Of a DNA stretch of 64,000 bases, positions 25,850 through 35,785 are shown piece after piece. A program made the translations under genes and the position numbers. Each line of letters begins with the position of its first letter. The first letter of the stretch is position 1. Location: contig NZ_BIMK01000024.1 of assembly GCF_004001045.1 (NCBI RefSeq), forward strand, positions 1 through 64,000. The letters run 5' to 3'. The notes beneath the pieces were generated by a model that ran no database searches, was not told the DNA's origin, and saw only the letters and a list, made by a program, of their open reading frames with translations. Source of the DNA: Paenibacillus chibensis. GTDB taxonomy: Bacteria > Bacillota > Bacilli > Paenibacillales > Paenibacillaceae.

Positions 25850-26365
25850 TTATTTTGCGCGGATCGCATCCACTCTTGACTCAATGTATTCCGGTACATG
25901 CGCGATCGGAATATCAAGCGCAGCCGACAGCTCACTAAACAGCAAATGCTCCGCCTTTTTCATAAAGGACTCGTCCACCGCGCCCATCTTCTTGTGATCC
26001 TCCAGCAGCGTCTGCTTTTTGGCATGGATGGACATGGTGAGCCGAATCAGCACTTCGCAATCATGCGTCTTTAACGATGACTCATAATGTTCCACCAGCT
26101 CCCGCTGCACGCGGCTGTGATATGCTTCGGCATGGATGGAAGGAATCATGTCTATGAGCCGTTCGGCTTCTTCCTTGGAAATAATCGGACGCATGAAAAT
26201 CCGGTTATTCTCCACAGGCGTGGAAATGCTGCACGCTTGATACAGCGGATCGAGAACATAATACAGCCTTTCGTCGCCTGATCTGGCAATATCCAAAAGC
26301 TTGATATCCGTAATCCGGCAAACTCCCGTATCTCCATAATGTATTAAATCGCCAATCTGATACAT
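25850..26365 (-). CDS. CarD/CdnL-family transcriptional regulator
   Basis: A 171-aa protein with the CarD-CdnL-TRCF domain: MYQIGDLIHYGDTGVCRITDI (Tudor-like RNA-polymerase-binding fold) at residues 1-60, then a helical C-terminal half with IISKEEAERLIDMIP. Family members bind the beta subunit of RNA polymerase and stabilise open promoters, often for rRNA or stress genes. The sequence after ENNRIFMRPIISKEEA follows the family closely. Monocistronic. Confidence 0.88.
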   Translation of the reverse strand: MYQIGDLIHYGDTGVCRITDIKLLDIARSGDERLYYVLDPLYQACSISTPVENNRIFMRPIISKEEAERLIDMIPSIHAEAYHSRVQRELVEHYESSLKTHDCEVLIRLTMSIHAKKQTLLEDHKKMGAVDESFMKKAEHLLFSELSAALDIPIAHVPEYIESRVDAIRAK

Positions 26366-26552
26366 CCAAGCAAACCCCCTCGTTTTTTCATGGATGAAGC
26401 AGCCTATATCTATTGTAGACCTTTATTCGAGCCGGATGTAAGTTTTAATTTTCCTGCAGCCCAGTCTAGTCCATCTGAAATGCATCTTCCCTCCGCTTCC
26501 AGCGAATACTAACGACACCTTCATTAAATCTCAGTCGTTAGGAGATAAGCGC

Positions 26553-28046
26553 ATGAACAGCCATGAAAAACACAAGGTTCCATGGCCGCGGATCGGCAGA
26601 CGGTCAGAGCCTAAGCTGCATAAGGACGACATTACCATCGTCGACGCGGGCATGGCGAAAAAGGCGGTAATCGCCACAGCCCTGGGCAATGCGATGGAAT
26701 GGTTCGATTTCGGAATTTATTCGTATCTTGCGGTCGTCATCGGAAAAGTGTTCTTCCCGTCCCTGAGCGGCTCTGTACAGCTGGTTTATACGTTCGCCAC
26801 GTTCTCCATCGCCTTTGTCGTCAGACCTTTTGGAGGGCTGTTCTTCGGGCGCCTCGGAGACCGCTGGGGCCGCAAAAAAGTGCTGACCATCACGCTGCTG
26901 ATGATGGCAATCTCGACCCTCTGCATCGGTCTCATCCCAAGCTACGCCTCGATCGGAACGACCGCCTCGGTGCTGCTGTTGCTGGCCCGATTGGTGCAGG
27001 GCTTCTCCACGGGCGGGGAATACTCCGGGGCGATGACGTTTATCGCCGAATCGACGCCTGACAAAAGGCGGGGGTTTCTATCCAGCGGACTGGAAGTAGG
27101 AACCCTGATCGGTTACATCGCCGGCTCCGGGCTGGTCACGCTGCTGACCTATCTGCTCGGTTCCGACCAGATGGTGGCATGGGGCTGGAGAATTCCTTTT
27201 TTCGTTGCGGCTCCAATCGGCTTGGTCGGATTGTATCTGCGCGGACATTTGGAGGAAACACCCGCCTTTGAAGCTATGGAACAGGCCAAGACGGAGAATA
27301 AGCCGAAAACACCCCTGCGTGAGCTGTTCGCGAAGCATTGGAAAGTCATGCTCATCTGTACCGTGCTTGTGTTCTTTTTTAATGTCGTTGACTACATGGT
27401 CCTGTCCTACATGCCTTCGCATTTGACGGTTGTGCTGGGTTACGGGGAAGGCGAGGGACTGCTCCTGATCCTGATCGTCATGTTTATCATGATTCCGATC
27501 GTCCTGGCGATGGGCCATTTCAGCGACCGGATCGGCAATAAGCGAATTATGCAGATTGGACTGGCAGGTCTGCTGGTTCTTTCGCTTCCGGCTTTTTTAT
27601 GGATTGGCAGCGGCCATCTCGGGCTCGTATTTCTGGGCCTGATGATCCTGGCCGTTTTCCTCACCTGTTTTGAGGGGACGATGCCCTCCGTGCTGCCGGC
27701 GCTGTTTTTTACCGATGTCCGGTACGGCCTGCTCGCGATCACTTATAATATTTCGGCATCCTTGTTCGGCGGGACGACGCCCCTCGTCATGGCCTGGCTG
27801 ATTAATTTGACCAAAAACAATCTTGTCCCGGCCTATTTTCTGATCGCCACGTCCATCATCGGTTTGGTCGTCGTAACCTTCTGGTTTACTGACACCTCGG
27901 GCAAAGCGCTGCGAGGCTCTCCGCCTGCCGTTGCGGAAAAGCACGAGATCAAGGAGCTGCTGGAGGAACCGGAAGAAGCGCTGTGGTGGCATGAAGAGCA
28001 TGCCATGATTCAGGAGTCCGGCAAGGAAACGGAGGAAAGAACATAG
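26553..28046 (+). CDS. MFS metabolite:H+ symporter, ProP-like
   Basis: A 497-aa inner-membrane transporter with about 12 transmembrane helices. Its signature GNAMEWFDFGIYSYLAVVIGKVFFP and the loop RPFGGLFFGRLGDRWGRKKVL place it in the metabolite:H+ symporter family with ProP and KgtP. These take up osmoprotectants (proline, glycine betaine) or organic acids with protons. The substrate cannot be fixed here. Soluble N- and C-terminal tails are short, and the C-terminal coiled coil of ProP is not evident. RBS AGGAGAT. Confidence 0.88.
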   Translation: MNSHEKHKVPWPRIGRRSEPKLHKDDITIVDAGMAKKAVIATALGNAMEWFDFGIYSYLAVVIGKVFFPSLSGSVQLVYTFATFSIAFVVRPFGGLFFGRLGDRWGRKKVLTITLLMMAISTLCIGLIPSYASIGTTASVLLLLARLVQGFSTGGEYSGAMTFIAESTPDKRRGFLSSGLEVGTLIGYIAGSGLVTLLTYLLGSDQMVAWGWRIPFFVAAPIGLVGLYLRGHLEETPAFEAMEQAKTENKPKTPLRELFAKHWKVMLICTVLVFFFNVVDYMVLSYMPSHLTVVLGYGEGEGLLLILIVMFIMIPIVLAMGHFSDRIGNKRIMQIGLAGLLVLSLPAFLWIGSGHLGLVFLGLMILAVFLTCFEGTMPSVLPALFFTDVRYGLLAITYNISASLFGGTTPLVMAWLINLTKNNLVPAYFLIATSIIGLVVVTFWFTDTSGKALRGSPPAVAEKHEIKELLEEPEEALWWHEEHAMIQESGKETEERT

Positions 28047-28167
28047 TTTGACTGGCCTCGAACGGCTTGATGTATAAGTGGGCGCATTGTGGTATTCTTA
28101 ACCTGATTTATTGGGAAAACATCCCCTCGGTCTTTACTGCACCAGGGGGTTGAAAGGGGCGCCCAGA

Positions 28168-29118
28168 GTGAACAAAACAGAGCGTTTGTTAGCCATCGTG
28201 CTGGAGCTGCAGCGCAAAAAGGTGGTTCGTGCCGAGGATTTGGCGGCTCTATTCGAGACCAGCGTGCGGACGATATACCGCGACGTGCAGGCGCTCAGCG
28301 AGGCAGGCGTGCCGATCATAGGCGCCACGGGAACGGGATATTCTTTGATGGAGGGCTATTTCCTGCCGCCGGTCAGCTTCACGGCAGAGGAAGCCGTGGC
28401 CTTGCTCATCGGGACGGATTTCATCGAACAGCGATTCGATAACCTTTACCGCGTTCGGGCCGGCGCCGCCCGCGGCAAAATTGAAGCCATTCTGCCGGAG
28501 AGCGTTCGCCAGGAAGCCTCGTCCGTACGCCAAACCATGCGCTTGCTGCCATCTAATCCCTCGCAGGCTGCGTCATCCCTGGAAAGGGAATATCTCGAAA
28601 CGATCCGGCAAGCGATCTTGGATAAGCGAAAGGTCCGGTTTCAGTACGCCAGAAAAATTCCCGACGCCGAAGGCAAACGCCATAGCGTCCGTACGGTAGC
28701 TCCCTATGGGTTGGCTCTTCTTCACGGGTCTTGGATGCTCGTGGCCCGGTGCGAGTTGCGCCAGGAAATCCGCCATTTCCGCTTATCCCGGATGGATGAG
28801 CTCATCGAGCTGGAGGAACGCTTCGAGCTGCCCGCCCGCTTTGACTTGAAGGCGTACAAGCCTGCGGATGACCGGCACTTGCGGGTGCACATCCTTATCA
28901 ATCCCGACATCACGGATAAAATAAAGGAATCGAATAATTATTACCTGGAAGACATGGAGGAACGCCCGGACGGATTTCATGCCTTCTTTCGCGTCCGCCA
29001 TACGGACGAGCTGCTGCAATGGGTGCTCAGCTGGGGCGCGAATGTCGCCGTGCTGGAGCCTGCGTCCTTCCGGAACCGGATTCGGGAAGAAGCCGAAAAC
29101 ATGTTAAAGCGCTACTGA
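28168..29118 (+). CDS. DeoR-type HTH/WYL-domain transcriptional regulator
   Basis: A 316-aa regulator. The N-terminal winged helix (RLLAIVLELQRKKVVRAEDLAALFETSVRTIYRDVQALSEAGVPI) is followed by a WYL domain (KRKVRFQYARKIPDAEGKRHSVRTVAPYGLALLHGSWMLVARC) and a C-terminal extension (YYLEDMEERPDG...). YafY-like WYL regulators sense small ligands or nucleic acids. Start GTG 28168 is chosen for AAAGGGG 9 bp upstream; a TTG at 28111 has no site. It follows the transporter on the same strand with a 121-bp gap that holds a TTGACT/TATAAG pair (19-bp spacer). Confidence 0.87.
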   Translation: MNKTERLLAIVLELQRKKVVRAEDLAALFETSVRTIYRDVQALSEAGVPIIGATGTGYSLMEGYFLPPVSFTAEEAVALLIGTDFIEQRFDNLYRVRAGAARGKIEAILPESVRQEASSVRQTMRLLPSNPSQAASSLEREYLETIRQAILDKRKVRFQYARKIPDAEGKRHSVRTVAPYGLALLHGSWMLVARCELRQEIRHFRLSRMDELIELEERFELPARFDLKAYKPADDRHLRVHILINPDITDKIKESNNYYLEDMEERPDGFHAFFRVRHTDELLQWVLSWGANVAVLEPASFRNRIREEAENMLKRY

Positions 29119-29122
29119 AACC

Positions 29123-29167
29123 AAAAAAACCACCGCCCCTCTTCAGATGAGGAATGCGGTGGTTTTT
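29123..29167. terminator. Bidirectional terminator
   Basis: A perfect AACCACCGC/GCGGTGGTT stem is flanked by a run of A and a run of T, between the convergent WYL regulator and serine hydrolase genes. Confidence 0.85.
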
Positions 29168-29229
29168 CGTTCTGGAGAATATTTAGGTTAACGTAAAATG
29201 ATGGCTGTTCTCAGTTCTCAAGCAATGCC

Positions 29230-31299
29230 TTACTTTTTATCGAGCTGGATGCTGAATGAAGAACCGGCGTCACCCGCGAAAACGATCGTTCCGCCCTTAG
29301 GCAGGACGACTTGGTTTGAGCCGCTGACCTCGCTCATGTTCACGCAGATGCCCGCGGCGTCATAGACCGCGAATCCGCCTTCGACCGGCAGCTTTACGGT
29401 CATCGTCTTGCCCGCTGCAGCCGCAGGGACCGTGAACCATCTTGCGTAACCGTCATCCTTCACCGTCACGGTCGACTGCTTGCCGTGATAAAGCGGTTTA
29501 ACCAGATCTTCGCTGACGAACACGCTTCCCGCCGTTTCAAGGTATTCGCCGCCGTCTTTTGAATAGAACTTATATTCCGCCGTATCGCGGCCACCCATGC
29601 CAGGAATTTGCAGAACGCTTGCCGCTGTGTCCGGTCCGGTTATTTTCTTGTCGTTCAAATATCCTGGAAAGTCCTTGGTAAGCTTCAATTCGAGCGTCGG
29701 CTTCATCAAGTACATGACCGACGTGTATTTCTCGTTCACCGGGTAATACGTTTTGCCTTCTCGCTTCAACCAGGCCGCTGCCGTTTCTTTCGTCACGGGG
29801 TTGCTGTCCAGCTTCTGGGCGAGATAATGGGACATCGCCACTTGCCCGAGCTCAGGTACCGTGCTGTATTGACGAATCCAGAGGTAAGTCAGACCGTTTG
29901 ATTCCGTCACGAAGCTGATCTTGGCCGTCCCCGCTTCGTCCACGAACGTTCCATCTGCGGTGTATACATATTTCTCCGCCGGATATTCCGGCACATTCGG
30001 CACCGTGACGGACAAATTGCCGTCCTTCAGTTCAAGCTTGACGAGTTGGCCTGACGAGCCGTAATATCCGGCAAACTTCTTCAGGTCCTCCGGCAGGCTG
30101 GCCGGAACCGGTTTACCGAACGATTTGTCCGGCTTGATCTCCTTGACGGCCCCCTTTTCCTTCAATGCCTCCAGCAGAATCTGGGTGGCCAGAAGCTGGT
30201 TCGTCGAGCTGCTGCCGCCCGAGGATAACACGGCCGCAGCCATGTCCTGCTCCGGAAGAACGATCAGCGAGGCATGGTACAGGATCGTGTCTCCGCCCTT
30301 TACCACGGCCTGGATGCCGTAATCGTTAAACGGATACAGTCTTACGCTGTCCCAGCCGAGGCCATAATCAAAGGAATTGTCCGAATCTTTAGGCCAAAGT
30401 CCCTTTTTATATTCGGACTGTCCCATGGCCTCTACAGCTTTGGCAGAGAGAATGCTTTTCTCGCCGGTAAATATTTGCGCGAACCGCGCCAGATCCTCCG
30501 CCGTGGAGTAAATGCCTCCCGTGCCGATGACATTCACCGTTTCGTTGGGAAGCTGCTGCGGAATCGTAGGATAATACAGACCTGCGGTTTGAGCAGAATC
30601 CACCGTATCCTGCGAGGTCTTGGTATTCTTCATGTCCAGCGGCTCGGTGAAATACTGGTGCACAAACGCCGTAAACTTCATTCCGCTTACGCGTTCCACC
30701 AAAATTTCCGCCAGCGTAAAGCCGTCGTTGCAGTAGACCGAGAAGGCGCCCGGGTCGGCCTTCAGGTTTTGCCGGGACAGCTGCTGCAGCAGCGTATCAT
30801 GGGCGTAAGGGTCCGAATCCTCGAACAAAAACGCGTTGTTCAAGCTGGAACCCTGAATCCCGGAAGAATGGTTCAGCAGCATGCGCGGCGTGATTTGCTT
30901 GTAACGTTCATCCTTCATTCTGAAATCCGGTATGTACTTCACCACCGGGGCGTCCAGGTCGATTTTCCCTTCATCGGCCAGCTTCATGACGGCAGCGGTC
31001 GTGAACATTTTGCTCGTCGAGCCGATACCATACATCGTGCCCGGGGTAAGCGGGACTTTCCCCTTTTCGTCATTTTTTCCGGCTTGGCCGGACACCTTGA
31101 TGCTCCCGTGATCGATAAGCGCGTACTGAACGCTCGTCGTTCCGTATTGCTCGGTGAGCAGCGCCGCCTTTTTCGCTGCGAATGTTCCCAGCCCTTGGGC
31201 GGGTACCGCGGCTTCGGTGCCGGATGCCAGTGCGGCCGTCGGAACAAGCGGCGTCAAGATCAGCGCGGCGGTCAGAAGCCATGTCATCCTTTTTTTCAT
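29230..31299 (-). CDS. Secreted class C beta-lactamase-like serine hydrolase
   Basis: A 689-aa exported protein. The signal peptide is [22 protein letters not shown] beta-lactamase/esterase domain carries the nucleophile tetrad S94-T-S-K97 and YCN (family YxN) near residue 188. The catalytic domain ends about residue 400. A lipocalin-like middle region ([21 protein letters not shown]) and further beta-rich regions to the end follow. Such proteins include peptidoglycan DD-peptidases and esterases; the substrate here is unknown. Monocistronic, with a good GGAGG site. Confidence 0.85.
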   Translation of the reverse strand: MKKRMTWLLTAALILTPLVPTAALASGTEAAVPAQGLGTFAAKKAALLTEQYGTTSVQYALIDHGSIKVSGQAGKNDEKGKVPLTPGTMYGIGSTSKMFTTAAVMKLADEGKIDLDAPVVKYIPDFRMKDERYKQITPRMLLNHSSGIQGSSLNNAFLFEDSDPYAHDTLLQQLSRQNLKADPGAFSVYCNDGFTLAEILVERVSGMKFTAFVHQYFTEPLDMKNTKTSQDTVDSAQTAGLYYPTIPQQLPNETVNVIGTGGIYSTAEDLARFAQIFTGEKSILSAKAVEAMGQSEYKKGLWPKDSDNSFDYGLGWDSVRLYPFNDYGIQAVVKGGDTILYHASLIVLPEQDMAAAVLSSGGSSSTNQLLATQILLEALKEKGAVKEIKPDKSFGKPVPASLPEDLKKFAGYYGSSGQLVKLELKDGNLSVTVPNVPEYPAEKYVYTADGTFVDEAGTAKISFVTESNGLTYLWIRQYSTVPELGQVAMSHYLAQKLDSNPVTKETAAAWLKREGKTYYPVNEKYTSVMYLMKPTLELKLTKDFPGYLNDKKITGPDTAASVLQIPGMGGRDTAEYKFYSKDGGEYLETAGSVFVSEDLVKPLYHGKQSTVTVKDDGYARWFTVPAAAAGKTMTVKLPVEGGFAVYDAAGICVNMSEVSGSNQVVLPKGGTIVFAGDAGSSFSIQLDKK

Positions 31300-31456
31300 G
31301 AAAAAACCTCCTTTAATTGGATTATAGAATAGTACGTTTCAGGCCCCCATTTGGTTCAGTTTTCCAGTAAAAAAGGAATTTCGTCTCATTCTGCGGTTCC
31401 ATCTAGGACCCGTCGTCTATCTCCGAAATTCCTAAAGGGGTCGATCGACGCCATTC

Positions 31457-31486
31457 AAAAAAACAGCCCCCCGGAAGGGAGGGCTG
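31457..31486 (-). terminator. Terminator of the 31.6-39.8 kb sugar operon
   Basis: An AGCCC(TCCC)/(GGG)GGGCT stem with a short loop is followed on the minus strand by TTTTTTTG. It lies 75 bp after the oxidoreductase stop codon. Confidence 0.75.
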
Positions 31487-31560
31487 CCTAACTAACCACG
31501 CTCAACTGCCGGGTGGCGATGCCATGCCACATGACAGGGCCACCGCATGCGGCCTTGGCT

Positions 31561-33807
31561 TTAGTACACCCGGATTTCTACCAGCTCCGCGCTAGGAATG
31601 CCGTTCGTCTCCTCGATCACGACGCGCAGCGCATCAGTCCGGATCGGGCTCTCCAATCGGATACGGTTGCTTCTCCATCGGTTATCCCGGGCTGAAACCA
31701 CCGTATCCCACGCCCCCCGGACCCGTGCTTCGATCCGGTACGACTTCACCAGCTCGGGGATGATATCGAATGGCGTACGGTGATGATGAAGGTTGATCAG
31801 GTCCTCATTCACATCATCGTTCCACGTCAAAAGGATATCGCTCAGGTCCATATTCTGCTCCCACGTCAATTGCAGCCAAGCCTCGCTCCCCGGCACGATC
31901 GGCTCGGATGCCCACAAATTCGGACCGCCGAACGGGCGCTTATATCCGCCTACCGCCTTCTCCGGCGCATAAGCAGCGGTCATGCCCCGGACCTTGAAGC
32001 AGAACGGCTGCCGGACCAGCGCCTTCATGCTCCAGGCCACGACTGGCTGATTCTCGTCGTGGTCCTCCAGATTGGCCGACGCGTTCGGGACCGCTCCCTT
32101 CTCGAAGGCGAGGACGCCGGTGAGCGGCTCGGACGACCGGTACAGGCGGACGGCCGGATTCCCGCGAATGATGACGAAGGCATTCTGCGGCGCATCCGGC
32201 GCCCAGGTAAGCGGCAGGGATACCCACTGCGCTTCGCCCTTGGAGACCGTCGCCTCCACTTCAGCTATCCTCGAATGCGGCACGTAGTTCTCCGGACGGC
32301 CGGTGTCCCATAACTCCACGACAAGCCGGGTGTCCTCAGACGCATCTACGAGCAGCTCCAGCCCTTCGACCGCCGGGTTCACCGGGAACAAGATCGCGGC
32401 ATCCCGGCTCAGCTGAACGGGGGCATCCGGCTTGTCGACGGCGATGCTGCTGCGAACCGAGGAGGCCGTAACCCGCGCCAGGCGGGCCAGGTCGCGGCCA
32501 TCTTCATGCCGCAGGCCGATGACGGAAGCGTCCTGGCGCAGCAGCGTCTGCTGCAGTTCTTGCAGATGCGAGAGGTACACGTCGCGCGGCGAAACGCCCT
32601 TTGCCGCGCACAGTGAAGCGGCGGTGCCGGCCGCTTCCCCCATGACGGCGCAGGTTGCCATGACGCGTGTCGTGCCGAACGCCACATGAGAAGCGCTGAT
32701 GTTCCGGCCGGCGAACAGCAGATTTGTGACGTTCGCCGAGTACAGGCTCCGGTACGGGATATGATAGTTGCCGTCCGCGTGCATATGCTTGGAGCCGCTC
32801 GCTTCGGCATACATGCCCTGCGGCGGATGCAGGTCAATGGACCAGCCGCCAAAGGCGATGCGGTCCGGGAACGGCTCCTGCTGGATAATGTCGTTCTGGG
32901 TCAGCACATAATCACCGACGAAGCGGCGGTATTCCCTTTTCCCCGGGATGGAGCCGACCCATTCCAGGGTCATGTTGTCGGCCTCGAATTGGCCGGAATT
33001 TTTGATATAATCCCAAATGCCGTAAATGACGGACCACAGCTCATCCCGGATCACCTCATTGTCGTGCACCGTGTCCAGCTCGCCGCCCCACTCGATCCAC
33101 CAATAATGGCAGCCCGAGTCGCCGCTGCGGATGACCCGTTTGATCGGGATCGGCGTCTGCGTGATGTCCTTCGCAAAGGAAGGCGGCACGAACCGGATCG
33201 GATGACCCGCGTCCTTCGTGTAGAACAGCAGCGTGCTGCCCAAGGTAATGCCGTCCGCTACCTCAGGCGCCCACGCTTCCCCGTATTCATGGGCAGCCTC
33301 ACGGCCGATCCGGTGCCGGGCACCTGCCATGAAGCCGACGAGGCCGTCGCCGGTGCAGTCCAGGAACACCGGGCTTTCGAGGCGGATGCGCCGTTCGGAG
33401 CCCATCATCCAGCCGGTCACCGAGCGGATTCTCCGGTTCTCCTCCGGACCGCCCGCTTCGACTTCATGCACGTCGGTATTCAGCAGCAGCGTGATGTTCG
33501 ACTCCGCCCGGACCGCTTCCAGGATAACCAAATCCCATAAATACGGATTGCCGTCCGGGTTGCGGTACTGATTCTCCACGAACAGCTCGCCCATGATGCC
33601 CGTCTCCCGCGCATACCGGTTGATGCCGTGCGCAGTCGCCCCGCACACCCACACCCGCACCTCGCTGCTCGAGTTGCCACCAAGAACCGGGCGGTTGTTC
33701 ACGAGCACAACCTTGCTGCCGAGCCGTGCCGCCGCTATGGCGGCGCATACGCCTGCCAGTCCGCCGCCGATGACCGTGACGTCGCTTTGTATCGTCTCCG
33801 TTAGCAT
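31561..33807 (-). CDS. FAD-dependent oxidoreductase (FAD_oxidored type)
   Basis: A 748-aa protein. The N-terminus has the dinucleotide-binding motif VIGGGLAGVCAAIAAARLGSKVVLV (GxGxxG) and later the FAD motif FLDCTGDGLVGFMAG. The last 280 residues form two beta-rich, carbohydrate-binding-like domains (the last about 130 aa F5/8-like, ending LRVVIEETNGIPSAELVEIRVY). This family often accompanies carbohydrate-utilisation genes. Its reaction here is unknown, but it may oxidise an imported sugar or sugar acid. It follows the permease gene by 4 bp, so it is co-translated with a CUT1 transporter, and lacks a signal peptide. Confidence 0.82.
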   Translation of the reverse strand: MLTETIQSDVTVIGGGLAGVCAAIAAARLGSKVVLVNNRPVLGGNSSSEVRVWVCGATAHGINRYARETGIMGELFVENQYRNPDGNPYLWDLVILEAVRAESNITLLLNTDVHEVEAGGPEENRRIRSVTGWMMGSERRIRLESPVFLDCTGDGLVGFMAGARHRIGREAAHEYGEAWAPEVADGITLGSTLLFYTKDAGHPIRFVPPSFAKDITQTPIPIKRVIRSGDSGCHYWWIEWGGELDTVHDNEVIRDELWSVIYGIWDYIKNSGQFEADNMTLEWVGSIPGKREYRRFVGDYVLTQNDIIQQEPFPDRIAFGGWSIDLHPPQGMYAEASGSKHMHADGNYHIPYRSLYSANVTNLLFAGRNISASHVAFGTTRVMATCAVMGEAAGTAASLCAAKGVSPRDVYLSHLQELQQTLLRQDASVIGLRHEDGRDLARLARVTASSVRSSIAVDKPDAPVQLSRDAAILFPVNPAVEGLELLVDASEDTRLVVELWDTGRPENYVPHSRIAEVEATVSKGEAQWVSLPLTWAPDAPQNAFVIIRGNPAVRLYRSSEPLTGVLAFEKGAVPNASANLEDHDENQPVVAWSMKALVRQPFCFKVRGMTAAYAPEKAVGGYKRPFGGPNLWASEPIVPGSEAWLQLTWEQNMDLSDILLTWNDDVNEDLINLHHHRTPFDIIPELVKSYRIEARVRGAWDTVVSARDNRWRSNRIRLESPIRTDALRVVIEETNGIPSAELVEIRVY

Positions 33808-33811
33808 CTTC

Positions 33812-34657
33812 TCACCCTTTCACCGCTGAATTGGTCAAGCCTTGAATGATATAGCGCTGGCCGATCGCGAACACGATGATCATCGGGATGATACCCGCGG
33901 ACGCCGCAGCCATCATGCCGTTATAGTCGACCGTATTTTCCAGGATAAAATTCTGAAGCCCCAGCGGAATCGTGTACAGCCGCTCGTCGATCAGGAAGAC
34001 CAGCGCGTTCTCGTAATCATTCCACTGCCAGGAGAAATCGATGATGGCCAAAGTGGCCAGCGCCGGTTTGGCGAGGGGCAGAATGAGCCGGAAGAAAATC
34101 CGGAAGTGCCCCGCCCCGTCGATGAAGGCCGACTCGGAAATCTCATGGGGAATGGACAAGAAGAACTGGCGCAGCATGAATACGCCGAAAATCGTGAACA
34201 TACCGGGCAGGATCAATGACCAATGCGTATTATAGATGCCGGCCCATTCAAACATGATGAACTTCGGCACGAACAGCACCTGTGGGGGAATCATCATCAT
34301 GGATAAATAGAGCATGAACAGTGCATTTCTCCCCTTGAATTCGATCCGGGCGAAGCCGTATGCCGCAAAGGCGGACAGGAATGTGGCCCCGATCATCCCG
34401 ATGAAAGCGATCTTCAGCGAGTTCAGGTAATAAGTGCCGAAGCTTTTCGGGCCGCTCCACACCTTCAGATGATGCTCCCACGTCGGATGCGCGGGAATCC
34501 ATTCGATCGGGTATTTAAACACCTCGGTCGGGGTTTTCAAGGACGTACTGATCATCCATATAAAGGGCATGATCATCACGATGGCCAGCGCCAGCATGAT
34601 CAGCGTCACCAGCAGCCGGCCCGGCGTGCCGGTAACCAGTCGTTTTTTGAGTTCCAT
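33812..34657 (-). CDS. CUT1 sugar ABC transporter permease (MalG/AraQ type)
   Basis: A 281-aa inner-membrane protein with six transmembrane helices and the ATPase-coupling EAA motif ESAFIDGAGHFRIFFRLILPLAKPAL. It ends in LTNSAVKG, typical of the MalG half. With the 34681-35562 permease it forms the transmembrane pair. No ATPase gene is in the window, as expected for CUT1 systems that share an MsmX-type ATPase. Confidence 0.92.
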   Translation of the reverse strand: MELKKRLVTGTPGRLLVTLIMLALAIVMIMPFIWMISTSLKTPTEVFKYPIEWIPAHPTWEHHLKVWSGPKSFGTYYLNSLKIAFIGMIGATFLSAFAAYGFARIEFKGRNALFMLYLSMMMIPPQVLFVPKFIMFEWAGIYNTHWSLILPGMFTIFGVFMLRQFFLSIPHEISESAFIDGAGHFRIFFRLILPLAKPALATLAIIDFSWQWNDYENALVFLIDERLYTIPLGLQNFILENTVDYNGMMAAASAGIIPMIIVFAIGQRYIIQGLTNSAVKG

Positions 34658-34680
34658 GATGCTTCAGGCCTCTCTTTCTG

Positions 34681-35562
34681 TTAATAGTGGACCCAACGTT
34701 TCTGCCCGATCCATTGGATCGCGGTGATGATCAGGATGATGATGAACAGCGCCCACGAAATCGTGGCGGCGTAGCCCATATCGTAATAGCGGAAGGCGTT
34801 CTGATAGACGTACAGCGACAGGATGGTCGTGCTGTTCCCGGGACCGCCCTGCGTCGTCGCCTGAATGATGCCGAATGTCTTGATCGTCATGATCATGCCG
34901 GTTACGAGCAGCAGGAACGTGGTGGGACTGACGAGCGGCCAAATGATTTTGCGAAGCAGCTGTCCCGGACGCGCCCCGTCGATTTTCGCGGCCTCCAGCA
35001 GCTCCGGCGACACCTCCTGCAGCGCGGCCAAATAAATGATCATGTTATAGCCCATCAGGAACCAGACCCAGATGATATCGATGGCGAACATCGACGTCGT
35101 CGTGGTGGATAGCCATCCCGGCGGATGATCGATGCCGATGCCGCGAAGAAAGCCGTTGATCGGTCCCTGCTTCGGCTGAAACAGCAGCATCCAGACGAAG
35201 GCGACGGCGACCCCGCTCGTGATATACGGCATAAAGTACAGGGCTCGCAGCAGCTTTTTCAAATAGATCCGCTGGTTCAGGATAACCGCGACCACGAAGC
35301 CGAGCGCAATCGATACCGGTACCGCCACGAGGAAGAGGACCGTATTTTTCAGTGACAGGTAGAACAGCTTGTCGTGCAGCATCCGGATGATATTATCGAA
35401 ACCGACGAACCCGACCTTGGGATTCATGAATTTATAATCCGTAAAGACCAGGCCCAGAGAGTATGCGGCCGGTATGAGAAAAAACAGCAGCACGCCGAGC
35501 ATGCTGGGCCCGATAAAAACGTAACCCAGCCTGCGCTGCCTTCTCATCCAATGGTTGTTCAT
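34681..35562 (-). CDS. CUT1 sugar ABC transporter permease (MalF/UgpA type)
   Basis: A 293-aa inner-membrane protein with six helices and the EAA-motif region ELLEAAKIDGARPGQLLRKIIWPLVSP. It is the partner of the 33812-34657 permease (23-bp gap). Import is of an oligosaccharide delivered by the 35786-37114 lipoprotein. Confidence 0.92.
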   Translation of the reverse strand: MNNHWMRRQRRLGYVFIGPSMLGVLLFFLIPAAYSLGLVFTDYKFMNPKVGFVGFDNIIRMLHDKLFYLSLKNTVLFLVAVPVSIALGFVVAVILNQRIYLKKLLRALYFMPYITSGVAVAFVWMLLFQPKQGPINGFLRGIGIDHPPGWLSTTTTSMFAIDIIWVWFLMGYNMIIYLAALQEVSPELLEAAKIDGARPGQLLRKIIWPLVSPTTFLLLVTGMIMTIKTFGIIQATTQGGPGNSTTILSLYVYQNAFRYYDMGYAATISWALFIIILIITAIQWIGQKRWVHY

Positions 35563-35662
35563 GCGTTTCCCCTCATTTCTTGATTTGATGTCCTCAGTCT
35601 AGCAAGCCGGAACCCTTCGCAGAAGGAACAAAACCATCGTCTTCATACCACAAAATGATGCA

Positions 35663-35692
35663 AAGCGCCGTGCGGTTTGCCGCACGGCGCTT
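35663..35692. repeat. Perfect hairpin between binding-protein and permease genes
   Basis: 13-bp perfect arms (AAGCGCCGTGCGG and complement) around a 4-nt loop. There is no true T-run. Placed between the solute-binding-protein and permease genes, it may stabilise the upstream mRNA end or partly attenuate, giving more binding protein than permease. Confidence 0.55.
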
Positions 35693-35785
35693 GGTCATCA
35701 AATTGTTCTATGGCAGTTCAATGAGACAGCCATCAAACTTCGTTGTCCCTTGCCGCAGGTTGCGCCCTCGCATTCGAACGAGAGA

